DNA of 64,000 bases from Methylomonas sp. MK1 (GTDB lineage Bacteria; Pseudomonadota; Gammaproteobacteria; Methylococcales; Methylomonadaceae), in NCBI RefSeq assembly GCF_000365425.1, contig NZ_AQOV01000001.1, positions 3,471,779 to 3,535,778 of the forward strand, read 5' to 3'. Under the pieces are notes generated by a model. The model saw only the letters and a list, made by a program, of their open reading frames with translations. It ran no database searches and was not told the DNA's origin. Below, in pieces: positions 43,673-53,808 of the stretch (its first letter is position 1; each line of letters begins with the position of its first letter). The position numbers and the translations under genes are program-made.

Positions 43673-43924
43673 ATGTTTGATCCTAAAGCCATAGACAACC
43701 TTGCCGAGCGTATCGCCGGAGCCATCCCTCCCGGTTTGACCAATCTGAAAGACGACGTGGAAAAAAACGTCCATGCCTTGCTGCAAAGCGGTCTGTCCAA
43801 ACTGGACCTGGTCAGCCGCGAAGAATTTGAAGTGCAAAAAGCGGTATTGGCGAAAACCCGCGCCCGTTTGGAAGACCTGGAAAAACGCGTCGCCGAACTG
43901 GAACAACGGATTCCGCAAGCCTAA
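43673..43924 (+). CDS. ubiK: Ubiquinone biosynthesis accessory factor UbiK (YqiC/BMFP family)
   Basis: An 83-residue coiled-coil protein that in E. coli binds UbiJ and lipids and helps the soluble Ubi complex. Family marks are MFDPKAIDNLAERIAGAIPP at the N-terminus and the terminal trimeric coiled coil VLAKTRARLEDLEKRVAELE. The ATG at 43673, six bases after the MarR stop, gives the usual family length; the frame remains open upstream to 43619 inside the regulator gene. It is followed at six bases by comM, a neighbour pairing seen in many gammaproteobacteria. Confidence 0.9.
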   Translation: MFDPKAIDNLAERIAGAIPPGLTNLKDDVEKNVHALLQSGLSKLDLVSREEFEVQKAVLAKTRARLEDLEKRVAELEQRIPQA

Positions 43925-43930
43925 AACGCC

Positions 43931-45439
43931 ATGTCGCTGGCCGTCGTTTACAGCCGGGGCCGCTCCGGCATAGACGCCCCGCAAGTGACGGTGGAAGTGC
44001 ATGTCAGCAGCGGCTTGCCGGCTCTAAACATAGTTGGCTTGCCCGAGACCGCAGTGAAAGAAAGCAAGGACCGGGTGCGCGGGGCGATCATTAATTCGCA
44101 CTTCGAATTTCCGTTTCAACGCATCACTATCAATCTGGCACCCGCCGATCTACCCAAAGAAGGCGGCCGTTTCGACCTGGCGATAGCGCTGGGCATCTTG
44201 GCCGCTTCCGGGCAAATCCCCAAAGACGGGCTGCATGAATACGAATGCATAGGCGAGCTATCGCTAGGCGGCGAGTTGCGACCGATTCCCGGCGCACTAC
44301 CGGTGGCGATTCATTGCCGCAATGCTTTTAGGCAACTGATCCTGCCGGCAGGTTGTGCGGCGGAGGCCTCGTTAATCAAGGATGCACAATTGCTGCCGGC
44401 CAGGACTCTGCTGGAGGTCTGCGCCCACTTGGCGGGCCGGCAAGCCATCACGCCACCCGACATTAATCTCAGCTTTGAGCAAGCGGTTCACGCCGTGGAC
44501 TTTGCCGATGTGCATGGCCAGTTTCACGTCAAGCGGGCGATGGAAATCGCCGCTGCCGGAAAGCATAATTTACTGATGCTAGGTCCGCCCGGCACCGGCA
44601 AGTCGATGTTGGCGGCACGTTTGCCGACCATTTTGCCGGAACTCAGCGAACAGCAAGCCCAGGAAACCGCCGCGCTGGCTTCGATCAGCGACCACGGCCT
44701 GGACGTCAGTCGTTGGCGGCAGCCACCCTATAGAGCGCCGCATCATACCGCGTCAGCTGCGGCATTGGTTGGCGGCGGAAGCAATCCTAAACCCGGCGAA
44801 ATTTCCTTGTCACACAATGGCGCATTATTTTTGGACGAGCTGCCGGAATTCGACAGAAAGGTCTTGGAAGTGTTGCGCGAACCTTTGGAAACCGGCCACA
44901 TCACCATTTCCCGCGCCAACCGCCAGGCCGATTTTCCAGCCAGCTTTCAATTGATTGCCGCGATGAATCCTTGTCCATGCGGGTATCTGGGCGACGCTTC
45001 CGGCCGCTGCCGCTGCACCTCAGAACAAGTGGCCCGCTACAGGGCGCGCGTTTCCGGGCCGTTGCTGGACAGGATAGACATGCATATGGAAGTGCCGCGC
45101 GTTGCGCTGGACGTATTGCGCAAAGGCTCGGTGGCAGGTGAAGAAACCAGCGAAACCATTCGTCAACGCGTCGTCGCGGCTCGAGAAATTGCTTATCGAC
45201 GCCAAGGCAAGGCTAATGCTGGGCTAAGTGCCGCCGAGGTAAAGACCATCTGCACTTTGTCCGAAGCAGGCCATCAGTTGCTGGAACAAGCGCTGGAAAA
45301 ATTCGGCCTGTCGCATCGGGCTTATCACCGGATTTTGAAACTGGCGCGAACAATTGCCGATCTGGCCAATTCGCCGAATATTGAAATCTCCCACCTCAGC
45401 GAAGCCATTGGCTATCGCAAGCTAGACAGGACGCGATAA
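43931..45439 (+). CDS. comM: YifB/ComM family Mg-chelatase-like AAA+ ATPase
   Basis: A 502-residue hexameric helicase-like ATPase; ComM extends branches during homologous recombination in natural transformation. The N-terminal Lon-like domain (about 1-170) contains VHVSSGLPALNIVGLPETAV and RITINLAPADLPKEGGRFDL. The AAA+ core has LMLGPPGTGKSMLAARLP (Walker A), NGALFLDELPEF (Walker B) and AAMNPCPCGYLG with the Cys cluster. The C-terminal Mg-chelatase domain follows. ATG 43931 lies six bases after ubiK. Presence alone does not show that the cell is competent. Confidence 0.94.
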   Translation: MSLAVVYSRGRSGIDAPQVTVEVHVSSGLPALNIVGLPETAVKESKDRVRGAIINSHFEFPFQRITINLAPADLPKEGGRFDLAIALGILAASGQIPKDGLHEYECIGELSLGGELRPIPGALPVAIHCRNAFRQLILPAGCAAEASLIKDAQLLPARTLLEVCAHLAGRQAITPPDINLSFEQAVHAVDFADVHGQFHVKRAMEIAAAGKHNLLMLGPPGTGKSMLAARLPTILPELSEQQAQETAALASISDHGLDVSRWRQPPYRAPHHTASAAALVGGGSNPKPGEISLSHNGALFLDELPEFDRKVLEVLREPLETGHITISRANRQADFPASFQLIAAMNPCPCGYLGDASGRCRCTSEQVARYRARVSGPLLDRIDMHMEVPRVALDVLRKGSVAGEETSETIRQRVVAAREIAYRRQGKANAGLSAAEVKTICTLSEAGHQLLEQALEKFGLSHRAYHRILKLARTIADLANSPNIEISHLSEAIGYRKLDRTR

Positions 45440-45458
45440 GCTGGCGAACGCGGTAGCG

Positions 45459-46742
45459 TCATGCCGGATTTTCGAAATATACCGCCAACAAGCCCGACGC
45501 ATTCATTACATCCAACTCCGCTTCGATTTCATTTTGAATCAATTCCAAATGATTCAATTTAATTTCGGTACGGGTACGCGATGAATCCAGCAATTCGATC
45601 AGACCGGTTTGCCCCAGGCGGTAAGCGTCCTCGGCCATTTGTTTCAAAGTTGGCAATGGCGCCACCACTTCTTTTTCAGCCTTTGCCAACGTCGCCCGAC
45701 GGCGCGCCAGTACGTCTACAGCGCGCTCCAATTCCTGGCGCGTGGCCGCCACCAGCAATTCGCGCTTTAACTGGCTGGCATGGACTTCGGCAGCGGCGCG
45801 GGCCATGCCGCCTTGGCCGCGATCGAAAATCGGCAGATCGACCGATACGCCAGCGAAAGTAGTGTTGCCATACGGCTTATCGGTGAAAGCGGTACCGAAC
45901 ATCAGCGAAGGCACCGGCCAGCGTTCCCGCTCAGCTTTTGTCAAACCAGAATCCGCTGCGATCATTTCCCGACGCGCCGTTTCTAGATCCGGATTGTTGT
46001 GTTCGGCTTGTTGCCATAACTTATCGATGTCCGTGGAAACACCAATCGGCTCCAGCGAGCCGCTGGCTTGCGGCTTCCAGTGCGGGAAGCCCAGCAAGCT
46101 GGCTAACTCGCCAATAGTGCTAGTCAGATTGGTTTGCGCATTTTCCAAACGGGTATTCAGACTTTGTACTTCCTGGGTGATACGCAGCACATCGTATTGG
46201 CTGGCGGTGCCGGCGTTTTGTTTGCCGGCGATGATGGTTTGCAAGCGCTCCAGTTCAAGCCTGGCCTCATCTAGTAAAGATACACGCTGCTGGTTGGCCA
46301 GCAATTGCGCAAACAGCCGCCAGGATTCGCGAATCAACTGATTGTAATCCGTCTCGACCCGGGCCGCTGCAACATCGACCTGCCGTTCGGCACTGTCCTT
46401 GCGCGCGCCGCGCTGTCCGGCCAACAGCATCGGTACTTCAACAGTAATGTTTTGTTGGGACGGACCGTCGAATTGAGTATTCCTCCGTCCGCCAGCCTGA
46501 TCGAAACGGCCATAGCTGACCTTGGGATTGGGCAGCACATCGGCGGCCACTACTTCCGCTTCGGCCGCTTCGATTTGGCTGCGAGCCAACGCGTATCTGG
46601 GGCTTTTCTCCCGGACGATTTGCAGTAAATCCCGAATCGTCACCGTTTCCGGTAAGGCTGAACTGGCCGTGTCAGACTCGGCATAACCCAGCGGGCTGTT
46701 TAACAGGGCAATCAGCAAAATCAGGCTGGCTTTGGGGTTCAT
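45459..46742 (-). CDS. TolC-family outer-membrane protein (CzcC/CusC-like)
   Basis: The outer-membrane channel of the heavy-metal efflux system. The 427-residue chain has a signal peptide ending GYAES, then two long TolC-type helical repeats (YALARSQIEAAEAEVVAADV and later NNPDLETARREMIAADSGLT), with the short strand segments VSYGRFDQ and SLMFGTAFTDKP. It lies last in the operon and its start overlaps the stop of the pump gene by four bases (ATGA). It converges with comM, ending 19 bases from it, without a recognisable terminator between them. Confidence 0.9.
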   Translation of the reverse strand: MNPKASLILLIALLNSPLGYAESDTASSALPETVTIRDLLQIVREKSPRYALARSQIEAAEAEVVAADVLPNPKVSYGRFDQAGGRRNTQFDGPSQQNITVEVPMLLAGQRGARKDSAERQVDVAAARVETDYNQLIRESWRLFAQLLANQQRVSLLDEARLELERLQTIIAGKQNAGTASQYDVLRITQEVQSLNTRLENAQTNLTSTIGELASLLGFPHWKPQASGSLEPIGVSTDIDKLWQQAEHNNPDLETARREMIAADSGLTKAERERWPVPSLMFGTAFTDKPYGNTTFAGVSVDLPIFDRGQGGMARAAAEVHASQLKRELLVAATRQELERAVDVLARRRATLAKAEKEVVAPLPTLKQMAEDAYRLGQTGLIELLDSSRTRTEIKLNHLELIQNEIEAELDVMNASGLLAVYFENPA

Positions 46743-49700
46743 ACTTGGCTGTCCAATAATTCGTCGGCTTCTTCGGGCGTGAGGATTTGTTTGCTAGTCA
46801 CGAATGAATAAATCACCGGTAGGATAAACATAGCCACCAAAAAGGTGGTCAACATACCGCCGACGATCACTACGGCAAACGGCCGCTGGGTTTCGCTACC
46901 GATGCTGGTCGATAAAGCCATCGGTAATAGCCCCAGCAATGCCAACAGAGAGGCCATTAATACGGGGCGCAAGCGTTGAGTTGCACCTTCGTTGATCGCT
47001 GCCAGCAAGTCCATGCCGCTGCGGCGCATTTCCTCGGTCGCACTGAGTACCAGTAAACCCATCAGGCATACTTGGCCGAGCAAGGCGATAAAGCCAATTG
47101 CCGCGCTGACCGACAGCGGAATATTGGTGAACATCAGCGCAAACACACCGCCGGTCATCGCAAACGGCGTGGCAATCAGGATCGCCGCCGCGCTACGCCC
47201 TGATTGCAAAGCACTATACAACAAGCCCAGTACGATCAATACCGCTATCGGCACCACCACACCCAAGCGGGCCATCGCCCGCTGCTGATTTTCAAACTCG
47301 CCGCCCCAGCTCAGGAAATGGTCTTCCGGTACTTTGATGTTGGCAGTGACCAACTCCATGGTTTCATGTACCACCGAGCCTAAATCGCGGCCTTCCACGT
47401 TAAATTTCAAGGCCATGTAACGGCTATTGGCTTCGCGTTCGATGGAGGTGCGGCCTTGGGCAATATCGATAGTGGTCAAATCCCGCAACGGAATATAGGC
47501 TCCGGAAGGATTGACCACGTTCATATTGCTGATTTTCTCAATATCCCCGCGTTCGTTCTCCGGCAAAATCAAACGTATCGGCACCGGCCGCTCGCCTTGC
47601 CACAATTCGGAGACTATCCTGCCGGCCATGCCGATTTCGATGGTATCTTGCACTCTGTCCACGTCAAAACTATTGCGGGCCAGGGCAGCGCGATCCAGTT
47701 TGATTTGTAATTGCGGCACCCGCGATTCGCGGTAAAGATCCAGATCGATCACGCCATCGACCTTGGCCAGCAGGAGTTTGATGTCTTCCAGCGTGGTACG
47801 CATTTTTTCTAGATCGGGGCCGTAGATTTTCAAGACCACTTTACCGCGCACCCCGCTCACCGCTTCTTCGACATTATCCTTGATCGGTTGCGAAAAATTG
47901 AATCGCACGCCCGGTATTTCTTCCAACGAAGCCCGCATCGCATCTACCAGCTTTTCTTTGTGCCAGCCAGGCCGCCATTGCTCATGGTGTTTGAGATGCA
48001 CGAAGGTTTCGCTCATGTTCACGCCTTCGTTGTCGGTGCCGTCCTCGGAACGACCTTGCTGGCTCAAAATACCCAACACTTCCGGAAATTTCATCAAGCG
48101 TTGGCGCATGTCCAATAGAATTTCCTGACCTTTATCCAGCGAAATACTCGGGGGCATTTCCACAAATACATGGATGTCGCCTTCATCCAGTTCCGGTAGA
48201 AATTCGGTGCCCAGCCCAGCACCGGCCAAGCCGCCGGCAAGCAACAAAATGCCGGCAAAGACCAAAGCCAGGGTTCGTTTACCCAGCACCTGGGCCAATA
48301 AGCGGGAATACCAATTCCGCAAGCGTTCCAAAAACTTAGGCTCGGCTACCAAGGCATGTTTGGGTTGAATGAAGGTGGCGCACAAGGCCGGCACCAGCAG
48401 CAACGCAAAGATCAAGCCGCCGGATAAGGCAAAACTGTAAGTCATTGCCAAGGGCCGAAATATCCGGCCTTCGACGCGCTCCAGCGTAAACACCGGAATC
48501 AACGCGGCGATGATAATCAACATCGCAAAAAACGCCGGCTTCGCAACATCCACGGCGGCATCGGCAATTAAATGCAGCATTTCCCGTCGTGATTGCGGTT
48601 TGCGATGCTGGGCCTGGTGCATGACGTTTTCGATCAGCACCACCGCGCCATCGAGAATGATGCCGAAATCGATCGCGCCCATGGAAATCAAATTGGCCGG
48701 CATGCCCAGCTGATACAAACCTAAAAATGCCACCAGCAGCGACAACGGAATCACCGTCGCCACAATCAAGGAGCCGCGAATACTGCGCAGAAACAACCAG
48801 ACTACGCCCACAACCAAAGCAAAGCCGTGCAGCAAGTTGTCGAATACGGTATGCAAGGTGCTGCTGACCAATTCGGAACGATCCAGAAACGGCAAGATCT
48901 TCATGCCTGCTGGCAAAATCCCAGCATTTAATTCCGCGACTTTCTCGTGCAAGGCGTCCAACACCCGCGACGGGTTTTGGCCGCGCCGCAGCAGTACGAT
49001 ACCTTCCACCACGTCTTTGTGTTCGTCCAAACCTACCGTGCCGCGGCGTGGCGTATAGGATTGCACTAGGCGGCCAACGTCGCCGACGGTGACCGGTGTG
49101 CCTTCGTGGTTTTTCAGGACGATTTTTTTGATGTCGTCCGCAGACACCAAGTTGCCGACACCACGCACCACCATTTCCTGATCGCCATAACTCAGGAAAC
49201 CGGCACCGACATTTTTATTGGACTTTTCCACGGCAAGCCCGATGTCTTCAAGCGTCAACCCTACCGATTCGACGCGAGTCGGATCGATTTGAATATGAAA
49301 CTCCTTGTAATAACCGCCGAAAGTCAGTACGTCAGCAACCCCCGGCACCTGGCGCAATTTGCGCGACACGTTCCATTCCATTTCCGAACGCAGCTCGTAA
49401 AGCGAATGCCTGTCACTGGTCAGGGTGAATTTGTAGATTTCGCCCAGCGGCGTGTAGTCCGGCACCAATACCGGCGTGACGCTGCTGGGTAATTCCGCAC
49501 CCGATATACGTTGGGAAATCTCGGTGCGGGAATGGAAGCTGTCAATATGGTCTTCAAAGGTAATCGTCACCAGCGACAAGCCGAACAAGCTTTGGCTACG
49601 CATTTGCAGCATATTTGGCGTGCCGTTCAATACTCTTTCCAGCGGCACGGTTACCTGCCGCTCCACTTCTTCAGGCGCATAGCCCGGCATCAGGGTAATG

Positions 49701-49846
49701 ACGGTCACTTGCGTGTTGGTGACATCCGGATAAGCTTCTATCGGCGTTTCCATAAACGCATGGATACCGAAAATAGCGATGATCACCGCCACGATAATCA
49801 CGAAAAGACGGCGGTGAACGCAATGCTCAATCAAGGGGCGCAGCAT
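46739..49846 (-). CDS. Heavy-metal efflux RND transporter (CzcA/CusA family)
   Basis: The inner-membrane pump of a tripartite metal exporter. The 1035-residue protein has twelve helices and two large periplasmic loops. In helix 4 the HME signature AIDFGIILDGAVVLIEN carries the two acidic residues and the glutamate for proton relay, close to the CzcA (Zn/Co/Cd) pattern. YPDVTNTQVTVITLMPGYAP and PLERVLNGTPNMLQMRSQS are family openings. CusA's methionine ladder for Cu(I) is not evident, so divalent cations are the more likely cargo. It sits 12 bases after the adaptor gene. Confidence 0.94.
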   Translation of the reverse strand: MLRPLIEHCVHRRLFVIIVAVIIAIFGIHAFMETPIEAYPDVTNTQVTVITLMPGYAPEEVERQVTVPLERVLNGTPNMLQMRSQSLFGLSLVTITFEDHIDSFHSRTEISQRISGAELPSSVTPVLVPDYTPLGEIYKFTLTSDRHSLYELRSEMEWNVSRKLRQVPGVADVLTFGGYYKEFHIQIDPTRVESVGLTLEDIGLAVEKSNKNVGAGFLSYGDQEMVVRGVGNLVSADDIKKIVLKNHEGTPVTVGDVGRLVQSYTPRRGTVGLDEHKDVVEGIVLLRRGQNPSRVLDALHEKVAELNAGILPAGMKILPFLDRSELVSSTLHTVFDNLLHGFALVVGVVWLFLRSIRGSLIVATVIPLSLLVAFLGLYQLGMPANLISMGAIDFGIILDGAVVLIENVMHQAQHRKPQSRREMLHLIADAAVDVAKPAFFAMLIIIAALIPVFTLERVEGRIFRPLAMTYSFALSGGLIFALLLVPALCATFIQPKHALVAEPKFLERLRNWYSRLLAQVLGKRTLALVFAGILLLAGGLAGAGLGTEFLPELDEGDIHVFVEMPPSISLDKGQEILLDMRQRLMKFPEVLGILSQQGRSEDGTDNEGVNMSETFVHLKHHEQWRPGWHKEKLVDAMRASLEEIPGVRFNFSQPIKDNVEEAVSGVRGKVVLKIYGPDLEKMRTTLEDIKLLLAKVDGVIDLDLYRESRVPQLQIKLDRAALARNSFDVDRVQDTIEIGMAGRIVSELWQGERPVPIRLILPENERGDIEKISNMNVVNPSGAYIPLRDLTTIDIAQGRTSIEREANSRYMALKFNVEGRDLGSVVHETMELVTANIKVPEDHFLSWGGEFENQQRAMARLGVVVPIAVLIVLGLLYSALQSGRSAAAILIATPFAMTGGVFALMFTNIPLSVSAAIGFIALLGQVCLMGLLVLSATEEMRRSGMDLLAAINEGATQRLRPVLMASLLALLGLLPMALSTSIGSETQRPFAVVIVGGMLTTFLVAMFILPVIYSFVTSKQILTPEEADELLDSQV

Positions 49847-49858
49847 CAGTACCCCCGA

Positions 49859-50998
49859 TTAAAGCAGCATAGATGCGGAGGAATCGAGCAGCAACGCCCC
49901 CGAAACCACTACTTTTTCGCCATCTTTAAGCCCGTCCAGCACCGGCACCTGACCGTCGCGTGCCTGTCCAATTAGTACCTGCCGTGGCTCGAAGCGGCCA
50001 TCGCTGGTTTCCACGTAGACCATGGTATGTTTTTTGTCTCGAATCACTACCGCAGTGGTAGGCAGGACGATATGGTGAGGACCGGCAGCTTCGATCAGGC
50101 CTTTGGCAAACATGCCCGGCTTTAACACCAAATTGGGATTGTCGAATTCGATATACACCGCACCCCGGCGTAAATCGGACTGCATCGCGGCACTGACCGC
50201 TACTACCCGACCGGTTACAGGCTCGGGTAAGGCGCTGATCTGCAATGTCGCTTTGGCGCCTTTTTCGATCAGCGGCAAATCGTTATCGAATACATCGGCA
50301 ACGATCCACAACGATTGTGGTTCGCCGATTTCGATGATGGTGTCGCCGGCGGCCAACGCCGAGCCTATCGAGGATTTAATCTGTAACACCACGCCATCTT
50401 CGGAAGCGCGCAATACCACGGCCTGATCCGTGCCATCTCCGATCATCTGCAAAGCTTGCTGGCTGCGTTGATAATCGGCCCGCGCTTCGCGCAATTGCAC
50501 ATCGGCTTCCGCACGCTCCACTTCCAGGCCAACACCGCTTTTTTGCATCATCTCCTGGCGACGCATACGGTCTTCGGCACGTTGCAGAGCGGCTTTCGAT
50601 TCTGCAACGTCGGCTCGCATCTTGGCGGCGTCGGCGCTTTCCAGAATGGCAATCGGTGTGCCTGCTTTGACGCGGTCGCCGACTTGTATATTAATTTTTT
50701 TCAGCCGTCCAGCCACCACCGCGCTTACCGCTGATAGGGCTTTGGTTCTGAATTCGACATGCGAGGGCGCTTGCACCATAGCCGAGAAATTTTGCGGCGT
50801 GACCGTGGCGACGCTGATATACGGCTTTGATTCGGTTGGAATTGAAATCAGCCCATCATGTTGGTCAATGGCTGTAGCCTTAATTGCCTCAGCAGATGCA
50901 TTGGAGACTTTTTGATTTGCCGGGTGCTTGTCGGGTGGAGCGGAACAACCGATTAAAAGGGTTGCTGCCAGTATCGAAACGATGAAATTGAGGTGCAT
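49859..50998 (-). CDS. RND efflux periplasmic adaptor (CzcB/CusB-like), lipoprotein
   Basis: The membrane fusion protein linking pump and outer-membrane channel. The 379 residues begin with a lipoprotein signal (lipobox LIGC). Then come a beta-barrel entry VATVTPQNFSAMVQAPSHVE, the lipoyl half VVAGRLKKINIQVGDRVKAGTP split by a helical hairpin (about 120-190), and the C-terminal VYVETSDGRFEPRQVLIG and VVSGALLLDSSASML. It is the first gene of the adaptor-pump-channel operon. No regulator gene is adjacent, so control may lie in the 600-base upstream gap or elsewhere. Confidence 0.92.
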   Translation of the reverse strand: MHLNFIVSILAATLLIGCSAPPDKHPANQKVSNASAEAIKATAIDQHDGLISIPTESKPYISVATVTPQNFSAMVQAPSHVEFRTKALSAVSAVVAGRLKKINIQVGDRVKAGTPIAILESADAAKMRADVAESKAALQRAEDRMRRQEMMQKSGVGLEVERAEADVQLREARADYQRSQQALQMIGDGTDQAVVLRASEDGVVLQIKSSIGSALAAGDTIIEIGEPQSLWIVADVFDNDLPLIEKGAKATLQISALPEPVTGRVVAVSAAMQSDLRRGAVYIEFDNPNLVLKPGMFAKGLIEAAGPHHIVLPTTAVVIRDKKHTMVYVETSDGRFEPRQVLIGQARDGQVPVLDGLKDGEKVVVSGALLLDSSASMLL

Positions 50999-51387
50999 GA
51001 ATTATTATTTTTATGTAAACGCTATTTTTACGGTCAAAGCCGGAAAGTTGCACGATGTTCAAAAAGAACGCCCCTTAACGAAAAGGAGGGTTAACTGCTG
51101 TCGGCATAATATCGTATCAATATTATCTCATCTTGTGCTCTTCATTTTTGTAAAACCGTTCTCTTTGCGTGGCGTTTTAAACCGGAAAAAACTTTCCATG
51201 CTAACTTGTCGTCAGCGAGAAACATGCCATATATGACAAAGCGCACTCGCTCAGTAACAATAGGCAAGGGGGAGGGCTAAAAGCCAATGACTTGGTTCAA
51301 ACAACCCTGTTTAGCGGGCTATTTAAACCACAGATGTAATGGGTATAAATAATGCCGGGTGATGATTATCAACCCGGCCCTTAAATA

Positions 51388-51450
51388 CCGTTCGCCCTGA
51401 GTCTACGAAAGGCGCGCCGGCCTGGGCTTAGACAAACTCAGGCCGAACGG
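51388..51450. repeat. Interspersed inverted repeat (TTCGCCCTGAGT type)
   Basis: CCGTTCGCCCTGAGT and ACTCAGGCCGAACGG pair at 14 of 15 positions across a 33-base centre. It resembles the widespread TTCGGGCTGAG-type bacterial repeats. It is neither adjacent to a stop codon nor followed by a T-run. Confidence 0.65.
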
Positions 51451-51545
51451 CATAGCAGTAATAAGCGGGGCTGAGTTAATAATAGAATCAGTACAGAACT
51501 AAATTCGCAGGAGTGGGAGAGGGAAACAGAGAAAATTCAGGCAAT

Positions 51546-51577
51546 AAAAAAGGCGCATTGCCTAGACAATGCGCCTT
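51546..51577 (-). terminator. Rho-independent terminator of the peroxiredoxin gene
   Basis: On the minus strand AAGGCGCATTG, loop TCTAGG, CAATGCGCCTT, then TTTT. An eleven-pair perfect stem ends 22 bases after the stop codon at 51599. Confidence 0.9.
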
Positions 51578-51598
51578 GTCTCAAAGTAAAGCTAATGC

Positions 51599-52201
51599 TT
51601 ACAGTTTGTCAGCATTTTTACTCAGGTATTCAGCTACACCGGCAGGGTTGGCATTCATACCTGCGTCACCTTTGTTCCAACCGGCTGGGCAAACTTCGCC
51701 ATGCTCTTCGTGGAATTGCAGCGCGTCAACCATGCGCAGCATCTCGTCAAAGTTGCGGCCCAGTGGTAAGTCGTTGACAACTTGATGGCGGACGACACCT
51801 GCTTTGTCGATCAAGAAGCTGCCGCGGAAAGCTACGCCACCAGCGGATTCAACATCATAGTCTTTGCAGATGCTATGCGTCATGTCGGCTGCCAGTGTGT
51901 AGCGGACGGGGCCAATGCCGCCTTGGTTGACGGGGGTGTTACGCCAAGCGTTATGGGTAAAGTGCGAGTCGATAGAAACGCCTACCACTTCAACGCCGCG
52001 GCTTTTGAATTCGTCGATACGATGATCCAAAGCAATCAATTCGCTTGGGCAAACGAAGGTGAAATCTAATGGATAAAAGAAAAGTACTGCATATTTACCG
52101 CTAGTCGCACCCGAGAAACTGTACGAGTCAACAATTTGACCGTCGCCTAATACCGCAGGAACTGTAAAGTCAGGGGCTTGCTTACCTACTAAAACGCTCA
52201 T
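51599..52201 (-). CDS. 2-Cys peroxiredoxin (AhpC/TSA family)
   Basis: Reduces hydrogen peroxide and organic hydroperoxides in the cytoplasm. The 200-residue protein has the peroxidatic cysteine C51 in FFYPLDFTFVCPSELIALD and the resolving cysteine in HGEVCPAGWNKG. GGIGPVRYTLAAD is the GGLG-type loop. The C-terminus, EYLSKNADKL, lacks the classical YF pair tied to over-oxidation sensitivity. ATG 52201 has GGAG seven bases upstream; the TTG just before it is less likely. It is monocistronic with its own strong terminator. Confidence 0.94.
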   Translation of the reverse strand: MSVLVGKQAPDFTVPAVLGDGQIVDSYSFSGATSGKYAVLFFYPLDFTFVCPSELIALDHRIDEFKSRGVEVVGVSIDSHFTHNAWRNTPVNQGGIGPVRYTLAADMTHSICKDYDVESAGGVAFRGSFLIDKAGVVRHQVVNDLPLGRNFDEMLRMVDALQFHEEHGEVCPAGWNKGDAGMNANPAGVAEYLSKNADKL

Positions 52202-52451
52202 CAATTTTCTCCAAAATTATTTACAAAACAAAAGGTTAAGAGGATGTTTGCGCCTCTGCGAGAAGGCTGATTCCTATTCTACACCAATTTAGTTGGTATT
52301 CACCTAATAATCCCGGCAAATTCCGCTTGCAAGACAGCCGATTTCGCGCTAATTTGTAATCCATAGCTTACACAATTAACAGGCGGTCTGCGTGCTTCGC
52401 GCTGCTTAAATTCACTATGCAGACCTTTGTGAATTTTTTAGGGTACGACAA

Positions 52452-52964
52452 ATGGCAAAAGTAAAACACATTACAGAACCCGATACTTTCGGTTTTCAAG
52501 TTCGTATTGTTCGGCGCGGCAAGGAGAGCAGCCGTTATTTCTCTCACAAGCTCTGGGGCAGCAAAACCAAGTCGCTGAAAGCCGCGATTACTTGGCGCGA
52601 TCAGATGCTGGTGGTGTTGAAAGGCAGTAAGACTCGCTTCTTGAAGCCGCCGAAAAACAAAACTACTACCGGTGTGACCGGCGTATCCAGAACTATCAAG
52701 TTCGATCACCGCAAGGATAAAAGCTATCTTTGCTACACGGTGTTTTGGGTAAAAGATGGAAAGTCCCGGAATAAAACCTTCCAAGTGGGTAATGTAGACA
52801 CGGTAACCGCCGATGACGAATTACACGCGTTTCGGACTGCCCGACTATTTCGTAGTTGCTACGAGCATGCCATCGACCACGATGCGCCGTTCGACGACAG
52901 CAAATTCGCGAACTGGAAAAAATTGCGTTTATATGAAAACGAGATGCTGAACGCAGTCAACTGA
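52452..52964 (+). CDS. AP2/ERF-like DNA-binding-domain protein
   Basis: A 170-residue basic protein without signal peptide. Residues about 78-140 have the AP2-like order: GVTGVSRTIKFDH, strands SYLCYTVFWVKDGKSRNKTF, then an acidic-start helix DDELHAFRTARLFRSCYEHA. The N-terminal half (FGFQVRIVRRGKESSRYFSH) looks like a diverged first copy. In bacteria such domains occur in homing-endonuclease-type and small regulatory proteins. No nuclease motif is seen. It converges with nadC 16 bases away. Family assignment is by pattern only. Confidence 0.6.
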   Translation: MAKVKHITEPDTFGFQVRIVRRGKESSRYFSHKLWGSKTKSLKAAITWRDQMLVVLKGSKTRFLKPPKNKTTTGVTGVSRTIKFDHRKDKSYLCYTVFWVKDGKSRNKTFQVGNVDTVTADDELHAFRTARLFRSCYEHAIDHDAPFDDSKFANWKKLRLYENEMLNAVN

Positions 52965-52980
52965 GCGCATCAGCATGGGA

Positions 52981-53808
52981 TTAATCGATGCGCATCTCAA
53001 TGCGCATCGACAGATCGACCGCAACTACGTTTTTCGTTAAAGCACCTATCGAGATAAAATCCACCCCGGTCTCGGCAACAGTTCGGATATTATCCAAAGT
53101 AATATTTCCAGACGCTTCCAGCTCCAGTCGTTTCTGATTTAGCTCTACTGCTGTACGCATATCCACCAGCGAAAAATTATCCAGCATGATCCGATCCGGT
53201 TGCGCGGCAAAAGCCTGAGCAAACTCGTCAAGATTTTCCACCTCTACCTCGACTGGCACATCCGCATAGCCCCTAGCCAGCCTGATCGCATTGGCGATTG
53301 AGCCGGCCGCGAGGATGTGGTTTTCCTTGATCAAGATAGCATCGAATAAACCGATACGATGATTGAAACAACCTCCGCATTTGACCGCGTATTTTTGCGC
53401 CAAACGTAAACCGGGCAGAGTTTTGCGGGTATCCAAGACCTTGCAGCCAGTACCCGCCACGGCCTCCGCATAGTGACGCGCAACAGTCGCCGTCGCGGAT
53501 AAGGTTTGCAGTAGATTCAGCGCCGTACGCTCCCCAGTCAGCAATGCCCGAGCAGGGCCATGCAAGCGGCATAGCAGGGTATTGGCAGAGATGCTATCGC
53601 CCTCAGCACATTGCCAATCGACGATGACCTGAGGGCTCAATTGTCGAAACACCTCATCGAACCAGGCTGTACCGCACAGCACCATGGGTTCGCGGGTCAA
53701 CACTGTGGCGTTGGCTTGAGTCTCGGCTGAGACAATGCTGGCGGTAATATCGCCGCTACCGATATCTTCAGCCAGATAAAGCGCGATTTCCTTTGGGTTT
53801 GGTTGCAT
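52981..53808 (-). CDS. nadC: Nicotinate-nucleotide pyrophosphorylase (quinolinate phosphoribosyltransferase)
   Basis: Converts quinolinate and PRPP to nicotinate mononucleotide in NAD synthesis. The 275 residues contain [30 protein letters not shown], the active-site [20 protein letters not shown] with its R and K residues, [40 protein letters not shown], and the terminal [13 protein letters not shown]. All substrate-binding residues appear intact. It is monocistronic and divergent from ampD. Its last codons (MRIEMRID) are encoded by a perfect inverted repeat. Confidence 0.96.
   Translation of the reverse strand: MQPNPKEIALYLAEDIGSGDITASIVSAETQANATVLTREPMVLCGTAWFDEVFRQLSPQVIVDWQCAEGDSISANTLLCRLHGPARALLTGERTALNLLQTLSATATVARHYAEAVAGTGCKVLDTRKTLPGLRLAQKYAVKCGGCFNHRIGLFDAILIKENHILAAGSIANAIRLARGYADVPVEVEVENLDEFAQAFAAQPDRIMLDNFSLVDMRTAVELNQKRLELEASGNITLDNIRTVAETGVDFISIGALTKNVVAVDLSMRIEMRID
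52986..53009. terminator. Perfect hairpin at the nadC 3' end
   Basis: CGATGCGCAT, loop CTCA, ATGCGCATCG, a ten-base perfect stem lying within the last codons of nadC and between the convergent genes. No T-run follows on either strand, so termination by it alone is doubtful. Confidence 0.35.

Larger units (their letters stand above)
50999..51598. other. 600-base gap between the efflux operon and the peroxiredoxin gene
   Basis: Contains no credible gene. The efflux operon's promoter should be within 50999-51250. An inverted pair lies at 51388-51450 and the peroxiredoxin terminator at 51546-51577. I saw no clear MerR- or CueR-type dyad. Confidence 0.5.
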